Positions 1 through 13,439 of a DNA stretch of 64,000 nucleotides are shown piece by piece (position 1 is the stretch's first letter; each line of letters opens with the position of its first letter). The DNA comes from Liolophura sinensis. Its lineage: Eukaryota; Mollusca; Polyplacophora; Chitonida; Chitonidae. The position numbers and the translations under genes are program-made. The notes below the pieces were generated by a model. That model ran no database searches and was not told the origin of the DNA. It saw only the letters and a program-made list of their open reading frames with translations. The DNA is taken from contig NC_088301.1 of NCBI RefSeq assembly GCF_032854445.1, forward strand, positions 7,498,281 through 7,562,280, read 5' to 3'.

Positions 1-414
1 ATTGTTACCATGGGAACATCAAAGCAAACTTTCACAAGCATCAGATAAAATGCTCCTAACTCAATGCACTTGAAAACAGCCTAATATGATCTTCTTTTTT
101 TTGGAGCAAACCTGTGTAAAAATATGAGCGAGCTGTGTCAGCCACCCTACCGGCAAACCATAACTATCATAGGAACCGACAAGTGATGGACAGCTAAAAA
201 TAAACAGGATGAACTACAAGGACCATGAATATGTAAACAAACAAATGGCTGGGCCTGCATTATTTATACCATACACTCTTACACATACTGGTAAAAATGT
301 AAACATAACTGTTGTAACATAAAATCCTGGATATATGTATTAGGTAATATTTCGCTTCTGTGCCAGTGAATATGGAAACTAATAAGGAAGGAGAAGGGAG
401 TAACTCTTCATAAA

Positions 415-832
415 ACTCTCCACAGCCTATTACAACAGCCTGATATATACACCGCAGCCTAACTATTACCACAGCCTAATAAATACACCACAGCCTATTA
501 CTACAGCCTAATATATACACCACAGCCTAACTATTACCACAGCCTAATATATACACCACAGCCTATTACCACAGCCTAATATATACACCAAAGCCTACTA
601 CAACGGCCTGACATACATGTATACACCAAAGCCTAATATATACACCACAGCCTATTACCACAGCCTAATATATATACCACAGCCTAATATCTAATACACC
701 ACAGTCTAATACACTACAGCCTAATTATCACACAAAAGCCTAATACAGCAGTCAACTTAATACACAAAAGCCTTATACACAACAGCCTAAAATATACCAC
801 AGCCTAATACACTAAAGCCTAAATATTGCGGC
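415..832 (+). repeat. ~20-bp minisatellite (CACAGCCTAATATATACAC)
   Basis: Some twenty irregular copies of ACCACAGCCTAATATATAC with length variants. No coding content is seen. Confidence 0.9.
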
Positions 833-1482
833 CAAGTGACAGAGAGCAGGATTTCAAGGTGAATTTTATGAATGGAGGAAAGCAGAGAACCATTCTCTTT
901 GCGTCGATTACATGACAACCAACACAATCCAAAAAGTACACCACAGCAAATCCAATCAGAGAAAGCAGGATTTACTTTTCTGAATGTCAGTAGTACAGAA
1001 TGCCATATGGCACATCCGATAAATTAAATCTAGCTGTGCCTGTAATATCTGTGCAGCCTCAAATAGCTTCCTGATTTGAATCTAAATACAGACACAAATG
1101 GATTAAGAGGTCCCAGGATGTGTACTCTTTATAGTCTTGTACTGTGATATGTCATGGAGTACTGAAGCAGCAATCTATTGTATGTTTCCACCAACAAAAA
1201 TGTTTTGACAAAAGAGGGACTTACATGACCCCAATATTTAATATCTCACAGCCATGAGCATATTGCATGAAAAACTAAGCTTCTATATGTGTTTTGATTT
1301 TGAATGCATTCAAAACTAAATGTATACATATTGCCTTTCCATACAGTTCATGTATCTTTACCATGTTCTTTATTAAAATGCACTTATTGGACTTAGGGGA
1401 TGGCCAAATGCTTATCTGTCCAAACCTCCAGCCATCTGTAACATACACCAGCTGAAGCTTGATTCTCTTTACCATTGAGAAC

Positions 1483-1630
1483 TGACATCCTTGACCATGT
1501 CATACTTGTGTTGATGGTCATTGATTTACCAAGACTTTCCCATATTTGTGTTAATGCAGATTGCATTATCAAAACCCTTTCATACTTGGGTTCATGGGCA
1601 CTACATTGTCAAGGCTCTCTCACACATGAA
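1483..1630 (+). repeat. Degenerate ~50-bp tandem repeat, three copies
   Basis: Repeats of CTTTCCCATACTTGTGTT and CATTGATT or CATTGTCAAG pieces. Low identity. Confidence 0.5.
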
Positions 1631-1685
1631 TTATCTACTATAGGCAGGCGTTGACGCCAACCATGCGGACACTTTACACACCTAC

Positions 1686-1766
1686 CTTTCTGTGCGAGAT
1701 CAGAGCTTCGTGCAGCTATCACCTGTTGAATCTCAATCACCTTGCCAAAGACACAGCCAGTTGCGT
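1686..1766 (-). CDS. Candidate exon, minus strand
   Basis: 81 nt between gcccatggtctag and AAAG|GTAGGT. One open frame: ATGCVFGKVIEIQQVIAARS and SDLAQK. Not recognised. Confidence 0.25.
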
Positions 1767-2068
1767 CTAGACCATGGGCACCAGCACAGACAGAGCAGCC
1801 AGCAATCTGACTCATGACATATGGCCAAATCTATTCATATCCCTTCTCACAGTTTTCACGACACTGATTCAAGCCTATTGAATCTGTCGTATATATGCAC
1901 ATGTGTGAGCATATGTGTATATGTATATTCAATAATGCCCTATATCTGCATACCATATTGAAACAGATGTATCAACATCAAGTATCGTACATCCCACAGC
2001 CATGGAAAAGCAAGCAGCTTACACGTATTCCATAATATTTATCCACAGCAGCAATGTTACAGCCACCA

Positions 2069-2331
2069 TTGTTTTGGTATTTGTGCACGTTCGTCCTGAG
2101 TACATGCATGCAGTCAAATGACAACACAATACACTGGGTCAAATAACTTAAGGCAGAGAAAACAGTAACATAAAGTCTGTGTCAGGTGAAATACCATTAC
2201 ACTCAGTATTGCTCTGGCATTTGTACACATTTCGGGCAAGTACATGCATGAAATCAAATGACAGCTTCACACACTAGGTTAACAAATGAAAGGCAAATAA
2301 AACATTAACATGAAGTCTTCATCAGGTGTAG
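2069..2331 (+). repeat. Tandem duplication of a ~125-bp segment
   Basis: About 2069-2191 and 2208-2331 share AGTACATGCATG, TCAAATGACA and the end AAGTCTNNRTCAGGTG at moderate identity. Confidence 0.7.
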
Positions 2332-3537
2332 ACAATTAAAGACTGTGTTGAAAAATAGTTTGATTTTTGTTTAATAGTTGTTTCACGCAGATTCCATAGG
2401 TGCCTTTTTCTGACCATATTGTGACCAGTAATGTAACGTCAGATTTTTGCCGCATTAAAACACACAATCTGCTTGATTTCTCCATGCATACATAAAGAGC
2501 TATGAATGCAATCACCAAATTGACCTTGAAAAAAAATATTTCAAATGAACATTTTCTTCCATACCCATTGGGTTCCCAACAACCCACAGTAGACATTAAT
2601 GTTTTAAAAGAATTTTGCTCACTTGGAAAATTTGACTAAAAAATTCAACTGATGTGTTTTTTAGAACAAATTTAACAATTTTTTTGTCTAGTTCATACTT
2701 TATTTTACTGTTTTCAATGCCTCAGTCCAGGGTTGCTTTCTACATATTGAAACATTACTACCAAGCAACCTGAAACGTTACGACAGAGCAGAAAGTCTGC
2801 AGAATGGATGTGCAGATATTACATATATTCATAGCCATGCTATGTCCTACAGACATGGTGGACATTCATGCACGGTGTATACGAGTATTGATCAAATGCA
2901 CTCAGTCTGTAACTTCCAATTGTTTCCAGAACACAACAGATCACAAGCACAACCCTGCAGGTGATCACACACTGTCACACACGCGTAACTGGGAAGAGGC
3001 CAAATTACTATAATAAATCCCTGGGCAGTCTGTGGAACGTGACTTTGCAGCATTTCTACAATACCAGAACACATCACAGTGTTGCAGTACACAGCATGAG
3101 GTACTGTATACATGTTCGTGAGTCTTTGTGTTTGCAAACAAATACGCAGCTTGGACACCACAGACAATAGCAATGTTAGTTATGTAGCACATATGTACTG
3201 ATCAACAACATGCAGACATCATGGGACGGGTTACATTCTTTGAAAGAAAGGTCATTTGTGTGAAGGAACACTTCCCATTTCACAAATCTAGTCACTGTAT
3301 GAAGATAGATTTTTCTAAGACAAATCACTGCTTTAAGGCACAGTTATCCTGTTTAAAAGAGATTTCCCACTGTAAAAGGTATAAAAAAAAAACTTCTCTG
3401 AGTGTTCCCGTGTAGAAGGTTTTTGAAAAAATTGTTACAGGTAGTCTGACTCCTCAAAAGGATTAAGATGTGTAAAGGTACATGTGCACTATTCGAAGAC
3501 AGGCGGCAGTGTAACTGCACATTCTCAAAGACATCAA

Positions 3538-4237
3538 GGGCCGCTTGCACAAAGGTATCATAAGCCTAAGTTGATTGTAAATCACTAAGATCTTGATCGT
3601 AACCTTAGCTTACAATCAACACCCTCTTGCACAAAGAAATAGTAAGTTACAATAGTTGTGACTTACAATCACAAATTACAATCAGGTCAACCCTGCTGTA
3701 AATACTTACACTCACCCTAAAATTAACGCTGAAGTACTTGGCTAAGTTACACTGTTAGTCAGTACTTTTCAACTTGATTCGCACAGATGTGCAAAAAGAG
3801 GTTACAAACATTTTCATGTGTTGTTGTTGTTGTTAGTTGCTGAATTATTATTTATTTATTTATTTGATTCGTTTTTTATGCCGTACTCAAGAATATTTCA
3901 CTTATACGACAGCGGCCAGCATTATGGTGGGAAGAAACCCGGCACAGCCCGTGGGAAACCCACGACCACCCACAGGTTGGCTGAATTATTATGATGTAGA
4001 ACTCTTTTGAAAATGAAGGCAAGAAAAGTTATTGACTGGCACATTGCACATTTACACATGCCACTTTTCTGTGCAAGTCAAATATGGACTACAACTGCGA
4101 CTGTAACTTCAAAAATTTACAACCACCCGACAATTTCTTTCTGGAAGCGGTACAACTTATTTTTACAATCCATTGTAAATTTGACTGTAGGGTCTACAAT
4201 CGCTTGTAGCTACAATCCCTTTGTTCATGTGGGCCCT
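3538..4237. mobile_element. Inverted-repeat (MITE-like) element carrying a nested SINE
   Basis: The ends are imperfect inverted repeats: AGGGCCGCTTGCACAAAGG on the left and CCTTTGTTCATGTGGGCCCT on the right. The inside contains repeated TTGTAA/TTACAATC motifs and no transposase. It interrupts a degenerate minisatellite present on both sides. Confidence 0.7.
3852..3979 (-). mobile_element. SINE family A, truncated, nested in an inverted-repeat element
   Basis: Tail and body only. Thirteen-base direct repeats GCTGAATTATTAT at 3839-3851 and 3980-3992 show insertion after the host element was in place. Confidence 0.92.
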
Positions 4238-4754
4238 GACAATAAAAGAAAAGTTATTGCTGTATAACACTTCTCAAAGGAAGGTCACTCTGTAAAAGCA
4301 GACTTCTCATAGAAAGGCCACTGTGTAAAGGCACATTCCCAAATAAAGGTCAATTTGTAAAGGCAGAAGTCTACAAGAGGAGTTACAGTAAAATGTAGAT
4401 TTCTCAAATGAAGAGGTCACCTTGTATAAGGCAGACTTCTACAAGAGAAGTAAAGGCAGATTCTCAAATAACGTAAACTTTTAAAGGAGACTTCTACATG
4501 AGAAGTTATCATGTAAATTAAGGCAGGCTTTTACAAAAGAACTTACAATGTAAAAGCAGATTTCGCAATGGAACACTCAATCAAAGTCAGTCCACTGTGT
4601 ATTTTAAGGTACATTGTATGGTGTGTTTTTTGAATAAGGCCACTTTTTTGACAAATAAAAACAGTCAGCTTTGGATGCCATTCAGACACTTAGCATGTTG
4701 AGCTACAAGATATTCATTTTCTTGGTGCTATACAAGTACTAGTATACCTTAATT

Positions 4755-4905
4755 TATTTAATTATTTATTTGATTGGTGTTTTATGCTCAAGAATATTTC
4801 ACTTATATGACAGCAGCCAGCATTATGGTGGGAGAAAACCGGGCTCGAAACCCACGACCATCCGCAGGTTGCTGACAGACCTTCCCACGTATGGCCGGAG
4901 AGGAA
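4755..4905 (-). mobile_element. SINE family A, truncated, with target-site duplication
   Basis: Body to GGCCGGAGAGGAA without the tRNA head. Direct repeats AGTATACCTTAATT lie at 4741-4754 and 4906-4919. Confidence 0.93.
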
Positions 4906-4919
4906 AGTATACCTTAATT

Positions 4920-6700
4920 AACTTGACATGTACTATGTACATATACAGCTGGTAAATGAAGATAAGAATAGTCAGGTTTGTGGTAGAAGCATGTTAAAAA
5001 AAAACAAAAAAAAACAGGGATCCAAATCCATACACACTGTCAGTTACCCTGCAACCCTCTTTACATAAACCGCTGCCAAGATCCAGCTACATGGACACTG
5101 AAAAAGCTAGAAAAATGACAATAACCCATTTTTTAGCATTATACAATTAATTCATAGCATGTAGCAGACAAAATTTAGATTGTTTCTGAGTACAGTATTA
5201 TTAAATCATAGTTCCAGCACATAATTTACGCTTAGTTCAGGATGGGAGATGGTGATAGGGTCCCTAATATGCAAATTCTGTCATCTGCTTTTAAGGGATA
5301 ATCATTAGTTATTAATACAACCTGTTCTGTCCATCACAGTTTAATTGACTGTCCAATCAGCACTGCACACGTGGCACAGCAAAGCAGGTTACAGTATCTG
5401 CACTAAAATGTAACCAAAATAAGTGTTTCTTCAAAAACAAATAATAAAATATTGCTAAAACTGCATTTTTACAGTAGTATATATATCATCCCACCTTCTA
5501 AGAGAGACTCAAAACACCTTTCTAAGATCAATTAAATTTTCCGAATCCAGAATACAGTAAGTCATATCTTGATATACATCCTGTACAGGTCAATTAATGG
5601 TTTTAGGCAATATCACAGAAACCTATGCGCAAGTTTTAAGACAAATGGACATTTTTTTTTTTATAATTAACCCCTTAATTCTTCAAGCTACATGTAACCA
5701 ACAATCAAGACCAGTAATAAAGGGCTACAGACATGATTACAGATATAAAACACTGTTTCATGTTTGTTTTGTTCTTTTATAAAAGCAGTAAAAATATTAC
5801 AAATCATTAATTGCTGTGCTTTTAACTCATTAAGTGAGGCGTGTTCAGATTTGTCATTAAGACACTTCAACCAATATTAAAGGGAATAAAAGCATGCTGT
5901 GAACATTTTAAAAATATCCATTTAATTTTTTTTTAACGAGAGATAATATTTCACTTAATGAAGACAATTCAAGAGAGATAACGAGCTACCCAGTCGTTTG
6001 AGCAGAATAAAACCTAAACTGCATGAAATGGAACCACAACTAATCTGACCTGTGATAGAAAAAACAGCAGCAGCAAACATACAAAAACCAGTTGCACAAA
6101 TCAAGAACGCCTCTACTGTAGTGATGCGACAGCTTTCATGTATCGGTTTCCATTTTCCTCTTTACGCAACACCCAGTTACAACCAATCTGCTATTTTTCT
6201 CTCAATTTATCGCCTTAAGATTCGATTGTAAGTGTGCACTCTGTTTAAAGATTTATACCCACATCGAAAGGTCTTTTTGTTTTTTGTTTTTTTTCAGGGG
6301 TTTTTGTTGCCTCTGGAAATGTGCATTATCAGTAGAGTGGCAGATAGGACAGGAAACAGTAATCTGAACTACAAGCCAAGGGTTGCCTGGTCACATCCAT
6401 CCATCTACTGCATCGGACGCTCAGACTTGTTAAGGGGACCGATGACAGGCTGTTAATTATCATCCCTGATGACAAGTTATCTCAATTCAAAGTGTCACTA
6501 AGGTGAAGGATGATTCAATGCCATCTGAAATACCTGACAGGGCTGGGATCCAGGCCAGAACTGGGCACCAAGTACAGTCTAACATTCTGTGAGATTACCC
6601 TTGTGCTGTATCTCGAAGGGACAATTAACATTATTACATTACCTGGCTGGCTGGCTGGCAGGCTGGCAGGCTATCTTATACTACATCCCAATGATGAATC
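4920..6700. other. Stretch with no recognised gene
   Basis: AT-rich, apparently unique sequence with homopolymer runs. A short GGCT-repeat lies at about 6643-6676. No exon-like segment with both splice sites stood out. CAGGCAACCCTTGGCTTGTA on the minus strand near 6370-6390 is less AT-rich but not interpretable. Confidence 0.6.
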
Positions 6701-6770
6701 CATTGTAGTCCACTTTAGCCACATACATTAAGTTTTGGTATGCCGTTAGCAACTGCTGCTCTGTTGTACG

Positions 6771-6948
6771 TGTTTATTTGTTTGAATGGTGTGTTACACC
6801 ATACTCAAGAATATTTCACTTATACAATGATGACCAGCATTAAGGTGGGAGGAAACCGAGCTCTCTGCTCAGTGGTAACCCACGACCCCTCTCAGGTTGC
6901 TAGCACGACCTTCCTATGTACAGCCAGAGAGGAAGCCTGTAATAAACT
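6771..6948 (-). mobile_element. SINE family A, first half of a local duplication
   Basis: The tail-side body is recognisable (CATACTCAAGAATATTTCAC, GGTGGGAGGAAACC). It is preceded by a 60-bp stretch that recurs before the next copy. Confidence 0.85.
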
Positions 6949-7014
6949 TTAGCCACATACACTAAGTTTTGGTATGCCCATTTTGGCAACTGCTGCTCTA
7001 CTGTATTCATTTAC

Positions 7015-7162
7015 TTATTTGACTGGTGTTTTACATCGTACTCAAGAATATTTCACTTGTACAAAGTTGGCCAGCATTATGAGGGGAGGAAACCGGGCCA
7101 AGCCTGGTGGAAACCCACGACCATGTGCAGACTGCTGACAGACCTTCCCATATACAGAGCTC
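7015..7162 (-). mobile_element. SINE family A, second half of a local duplication
   Basis: Tail-side body (GTACTCAAGAATATTTCACT through GACAGACCTTCCCA), without head. It follows the duplicated stretch ACTTTAGCCACATACA. Confidence 0.85.
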
Positions 7163-7164
7163 TA

Positions 7165-10100
7165 TTGTAAGTTCAGTATCAAGTATCCCAGTGAATCAGT
7201 GAGAGCCTTACAGTGATGGTATGTTATTCTCTCTGTCCACATGCTTAACAGTATAAAAGCAGCTGTGAATGTACACTTGTCCACCCATACAAATCCAACC
7301 TACGTGTACAAGTTGCATTAGCATGGACCTAACAGCTTTAGATACCTGACTGGAATACAACAGTCAGCCACCCGCTGCCGTGCAAGCCCAGTCCTTCATT
7401 CTGTTATTAATGACCCTCAAGCTACATAGACGTATATGTACCAAAGAGACATCTGTAAATTACTGATAATGCAATTTTAAATAATCATCTGTCTGTCTTA
7501 TTTTATCCGGATGAAACTAAAAATCTATGATATCATCTTCCTGTTTATATTTATCAAGCAACTTATTAAAGATTAAAGTTTTAAGTTACAAATGCTTAAA
7601 AAAACAATATACTCGGAGCAGGAAAGAACTCAAATTGTGCTTGATACAATGTTCTGCTGTATGCTCTCCTTGAGCATGTGATAAACATTCTGTGGCCTTG
7701 TATGGTGCTTTGTGTCATGGTTTTTCACTTAATCATAGGTTCAATGGCCAGGCTGAATGGTGGATGAATGTAAGTATAGAGGTAGAGGACATGACAGTTA
7801 ATTCATTGAAAAATCTGCCTTCCACAATGAAATGAAGCGACAAACAACGTCAACAACCTAACCTTCACAACTCCCTGAGGATGCCTTGCTGACTAATTAA
7901 CACATCTGATTGACTCTACAGGCAAAAAATGACAACATGGTAATGCTGTAGATAAGAAAGATGATTTACTGTAATTAAAAAATTAAAATTAGATTAAGTG
8001 TTTTGATTAACTTCACAATCTAACAGCTCCCGACACAAACCATGGTGGAGGCACGTGCTAATTAAAGGATGACTTGTCAGTTCACATAATATTAAAGTGA
8101 GATATAAGAGAGTGCTTTTTTTAAAATCTAAATAGTCTCTTGACCAGTGAGATTCTCAAGGCTGAGTTGTAGCTTAATATCAGAAAGCACCTAAGGAAAT
8201 TGGCAAATAACACTGTATTCCCACTCCACTGCCCATGGCTACATTTGTCCAGTCATTATCTCATAAATCATAGTTTTAAACAAAAAAGCCAAATAAAGTG
8301 AAGATAATATCAAGCACATGTATACAAAATGTACAAAATATATAGTATAAACAACTGTTCATAAAAGAATAGCGAAAAAACTAACTCCATTATTGTTTAT
8401 TTATTTATCTGACAGGTGTTGAACACTTTCAAAGGCCTTTTCACAATATACACTGTGTGATTGTAGTCCAGTGTATTGCGCCAGGAGAAGGGGTAGTGGG
8501 AGAGGGGAATTAGCTGATGACCAGTAAACCAGTGGAATTGGTCACTGAAGTCCATGTATTAAACCAACAAAAGCTCCAGGGCAATTTCACTAAATTAGCA
8601 AGGTCAAGGGCTAAAAAGCTCCTGGCAGAAGTCACTAGCCGTTTAACCCTATGAAAAACATGGAAAGCACAGGGTAAATCTTGCTAAACCAGAAGTCACA
8701 TTTTTAATAAAAAATAATCATTGTCAAACTTTGTGGTTTAATAAGTCTAATCAGCACTAAAAACATATTACATTAGGAAATACGGAGCTTCTTAATTTTT
8801 AAAGATTCTTATCTCAACCTAGATTATACTGCTCTACGATCAACAATGCGACAACACGAAAGAGCAAAGATCATATAAGCTTTTTTCTCACCCTTTCTAT
8901 GCAAATTGAAAAAATGTTCTAACAGCAACCGATTTTTTAATACTTAGGTCTTTTTCTGTCATCTAAACATCCACTTTCTCACTTTCTGTCAGTGATTTAG
9001 GTCAGACAGCTGTTGTTTGTGCTTATACATGTAATGTTTTAGTCTGTTTAAGGGAGTGAATCAAAGCATGAAAAATATTATAAAACTAGAAACAAAAAAA
9101 AAAAAAAATAGGTGTTCAGAATGAAGAATAAGAAAAAGCCGAACCTACAGCATTTCCTTTAAACAGACCACTTATCAAGGTTTTGTTCATGTATTGTATG
9201 CCAGCAACAGGCGACTTGGTAATTGAAAAGGTCAGGTTTAGCTGACAGTATTCCGAAATGGAGTGAAATGTCATGTACGCTTTTCAGTTGTGGTGAAAAC
9301 CCAAATCAGCCTTCACTTCCAGTTGTCAGGCACACATCATCCAAGGATCCGCACTGCATCACCAACAATTCATTAGCCGCATATACCTCGCAGCCTCACA
9401 ATAATGGGCAGTATGCCATGATGGTGGTTGGCTATGCCGCGTTGCTGATAACTCTGGCTGACCCGCGTGTTAACAGCAATGAATGCTGCACAACAGATAA
9501 CGATCGTTCATTTTCTCTTTTTTGATGAGAAACTAAGTACTCCATACATGTATATATAAATGAGGGCTGAATGAAGTAACAATGAAGTCTATTTTGGCAA
9601 TGATTGCTTCTAAACACCGACGAGCTTGGTGAAAAAACCTGCTACTCTTGCACTGAATGGAGCTACACAGCTGGAAAACTTCTAGCAATTAATAAATTGA
9701 TTGCACCATATTACAGACCTTTGTGGTCACAATTACGTACTGTTTTCAACTCATAGTACACGTGGGTTCAATAATAACAATAATGGAGAAAAGGCATCTC
9801 CTCATAATTTTTAACTGATGGACTAGATCGTCATTAAATTATAAACCATACCTGTAGCTAATTAACAGTTTCAACAATTTCTCAGGCTCCAGAAAAAAAA
9901 ATGACCTCTTGTCAATTTCCCTTTAAAATACAAGTACATGTGGAAATCTGGCTAAAATGGACAGATCGTAGTATTAAAACTTAACATACATGTACATTGT
10001 ACTTGTACAGGCAGTAAACTGAGATTTTCAACATCAGCTCATATTTCTATCACCTATCAGATGGACCTGTTGCCTTCTTTCTATTATAACCACATGTACA

Positions 10101-10550
10101 GATAATCAGAATGGTGGCCTTAAAAAACAAGCAAATAAATACTGTAAATAAATAAAATTTACATGGGTCTGCCATTGGATATATTTTCATCTGAATAGGC
10201 TGATCAAACTACATAGATGTATGTATTTATACACACATGCGAAAACTCATTCAAATGTGGGAGCAAAACATGTTCCAAAGGCATGAAAGGGATAATACAA
10301 ATTTAATATACATGCACTAGGTCAAAATGCCATATACATGTACATGTATCCTTCAGTTTTTGAATACAATGTGACCCATAAGTAGATGATTTAATGTTAA
10401 AGACAAACACCACCCATGAAACATTCCAAAAGGTTACGTGAAAATTGCAAAATGATAAACCATTTTTATGGCAGTATGGCAGCTGCAATTCCAACATGTA
10501 GATTTCAAGCAGAATTGTAAAGAAATCATTTTTAGGACCATCCATAAAAC
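7165..10550. other. Stretch with no recognised gene
   Basis: AT-rich. A 100-codon open frame at 9223-9525 (+) has no splice or family support. The rest appears intronic or intergenic. Confidence 0.6.
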
Positions 10551-10555
10551 TTCAC

Positions 10556-10657
10556 CAGGCTTTGAACTTGAGCTCCAGGGCCTGCCATGCCTGAGGCTTG
10601 GTGAAGCAGTTGGAGATCTCCTCATCTGTCATGTAGCTAAATCCAAGTTGGGATGCA
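10556..10657 (-). CDS. Candidate exon of an unidentified minus-strand gene
   Basis: 102 nt with acceptor ttgctgcattgcag and donor GCCTG|GTGAAG. The only open frame gives SQLGFSYMTDEEISNC and FTKPQAWQALELKFKAW, with coding-like composition. The length is a multiple of 3. I do not recognise the family. Confidence 0.4.
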
Positions 10658-11097
10658 CTGCAATGCAGCAAGCGGTGGCGGACTCAAGAAGTCTTTTCAA
10701 GCAACTAAATGACATTTGGAAGCTCTTGTTTGTGAGATGAAAAAGTACATTCTAGAAAAATGTTTATCTGAAGGATTTCTGTTTAAAACTTGTGGAGTGT
10801 TTCAGTTTTTTTCCAGGTTGAATCTGAAAATCTCCATCCTCCACTATTTATACCTTCACTGCTCATGCCTTTATGAACAGTTGGTGCCAGTAACACGAAA
10901 TGTTGAAAAGATTTCCTGATTTTATGCAAACAGTGTTTTCGACCTTTAAAAAGACACACTACCTTTGTCAATTTACATGAATTTTATACTTTTGTGATGT
11001 GCATATTAAAGTCAAATGCTAAAAATGAAAAATAAACCAGAGCTTCTCCAATGGACAAATTCCAGCATTATAAAAAGTCGATAAATACAGCTGGCAT

Positions 11098-11475
11098 GAC
11101 ACATTCAGGCCTGCAGACATTGTGGTTGAGGACACAAAATACATTCAGGCCTACAGACATTGTGCCAGAGGACAAAATATTTTCAGGCCTCTAGGCATTA
11201 CGGTCGAGGACACAAGATACATTCAGGCCTACAGACATTATAGCTGAGGACACAAGATACATTCAGGCCTGCAGACATTACGGTCGAGGACACAAGATAC
11301 ATTCAGGCCTGCAGACATTATGGCTGAGGATACAAGATACATTCAGGCCAACAAACATTGTGGCCGAGGACATAAATTACATTCAGACCTAGATACATTG
11401 TCACCGAGGACACAAAATACATTCAGGCTGTTACTCGGCGTTATGGTTGAGGACGTGAGTACATTCAGGCAGCTA
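11098..11475 (+). repeat. 40-bp minisatellite, about nine copies
   Basis: The unit is ACATTCAGGCCTGCAGACAT followed by TATGGCTGAGGACACAAGAT. On the minus strand each unit reads TTGTGTCCTCAG, which looks like a 3' splice acceptor. Confidence 0.92.
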
Positions 11476-11592
11476 TGACTCACTAAGCTTTCAGGCCTGT
11501 ACACAGGGGTCTGGTATGGCTCATGGCAGTCATGTAACAAACATATAGGCGTAAATAATGTTCAAGAAGCAAAAGTAAAAGAACAAGCTTAC

Positions 11593-11636
11593 CTTTCTTA
11601 TTAGAGTGTCTCTTCGGAATTCCTTAAATATTCCGC
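11593..11636 (-). CDS. Candidate short exon, minus strand
   Basis: 44 nt after a strong acceptor (acttttacccctag) and before AAAG|GTAAGC. One open frame: GIFKEFRRDTLIRK. Family unknown. Confidence 0.3.
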
Positions 11637-12131
11637 CTAGGGGTAAAAGTGTTTGGATGGGGACAGTCGGACACCGCGATGTCCTGGTTACGTAACAGGC
11701 TGGCTGACTATTATGTCCATAGCACAGCATCTATCCCACACACCCCTACAGCCTTCCAGACAACCGCCAGCAGTTCACGCTGTTTCTACCCCTGCCTGCA
11801 ATAAACACTATAATGGATCAGTCTACACTACAGACAACACTGCACAAAAAAAAATACTTAGTCTCCAAGTCACCCCTTCAAGCACCATGAATAAATAATC
11901 ACTAAGGTGTGTGAGGCAGAATCATGAATTATTTATCAAGCCCTAATCTTTAATCACCAAGAATGATACATTTGACAATGACCTCTGACATCTCTTGGGC
12001 AAATTGACATTTGTCTGGGGTCCTCAGTTGCCATTTCTCACCGCACCAGTGTAAAGTCATGCCCCCCAAAAAACTTGTCTGACACCACGAAACTTTCCTT
12101 GAATGAACACGGAACTTGCACAGAAGTATAC

Positions 12132-12196
12132 CTGTAAAACTTTGTTGGAACTTATATTATTAAGTTCATGAAGTCTGGCAGGCAGAAACAACATGC
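12132..12196 (-). CDS. Candidate exon, minus strand
   Basis: 65 nt after acceptor aaattctacattgcag and before donor ACAG|GTATAC. One open frame: MLFLPARLHELNNISSNKVL. Its phase does not join the next candidate at 11593-11636 directly, so an exon is missing or one call is wrong. Confidence 0.3.
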
Positions 12197-13439
12197 CTGC
12201 AATGTAGAATTTGGTTGTTACTATAAATGACACAAGGTATAGTCCAACAAAGCCACGGGAATTCAACTGCTAAATGTCATCTCCATCAAATGTTATCAAG
12301 TGTTAATTCAGTATAAATAGGATTGCTGTCAAATACTACTGGTATAGGATGACATTTTTACTAACTCTTTCCATGGCTGAAAGACCCCTGGCCAATGAGA
12401 TTCCATGCTTGAATCAAGCTATCCTTACTTCAACTGTGGTTTTCAAGTTTACAGATGTACATGTGTCTGTCCACATTATTAAATCAGTGGTGTTGTAACA
12501 ATTTATAAAATAAATATATTTTGAGAATAATGTGTATGCGCACATGACTACAAACACCAAGCATTTACATTCACCAAGATGTACAGAATAAGAGAACTGT
12601 GGCTAGCTGCCCTACAAGCCATTGTTTATGCCATAAACCTGTACTAACTCAGCATGGATTAACCATACCAGTATGACACATACTGCAAAATGAAATCCCA
12701 ACAAAGAATCAGAAAATAATGATGTTATAAGGCATTAATTCTAAACCAAGAGAAATGATATCAAGCAACAACCAAGACTATCTATTTCAGGAAACTAATT
12801 TAAACCAAGTACAGATATATCTTTGTACACAGACAGAAAATTCAATCTTGTAAAGGTTTGTTTGCACACACGTTTTACAGCTTGCACATAATGTACATAT
12901 ATGAATAGCCTGTGATACATAACGACACTGCATGACACAGGTTAGGTGAAACCCAGGGAAGCATAAAGTTTACCAATTAGAGACATGACAGAAAATGAGG
13001 GCATTTTCTAAATACATGGGGCCAGTATATCATGCCAGTACACGTGCCCTAATTCCTCAACCTTTTCACATGTGAAAGAGCAACTATCAGTGTAATTTAA
13101 GCACATTAAGCACATCCAGTTCTAGGGTTTCAAAAAAAGTACAATTTCATCAATCATCACAGAATAATGCCTTCAGAGTATGCTTCAATAATTTAATTTT
13201 CCTGAATTTACATCTGTAAGGTACAATCCAATTGGTCTAATTTTGGCGTTTATACTCCAATAAACTGAAAAAAAAATTGAGCCACACCCATGTAGGACTT
13301 TTTCTAAGGATAGAACTGAAACAGACTGAAGTAATGGTGACAAATAGTAAAAATGACAAACAGAACACTATAAATATTATATTATATTCATATTTTAACA
13401 GGAGCCAAAAAAAAACAAGTCTGTTTGGTCAACATTACT

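Larger units (their letters stand above)
3225..4630. repeat. Degenerate ~50-bp minisatellite split by the inverted-repeat element
   Basis: Loose repeats of the type AAAGGTCACTGTGTAAAGGC followed by AGACTTCTC occur at about 3225-3530 and resume at about 4260-4630. They are too diverged to count exactly. Confidence 0.6.
6712..7162 (+). repeat. Tandem segmental duplication of a ~220-bp block containing a SINE
   Basis: ACTTTAGCCACATACAYTAA followed by GTTTTGGTATGCC and CAACTGCTGCTCT occurs at about 6712 and 6949, each time followed by a family A SINE in the same orientation. Confidence 0.75.

Noticed and set aside
9223-9525. 100-codon plus-strand open frame
   Set aside because: No splice sites, no recognised motif, and length within chance for this much sequence.
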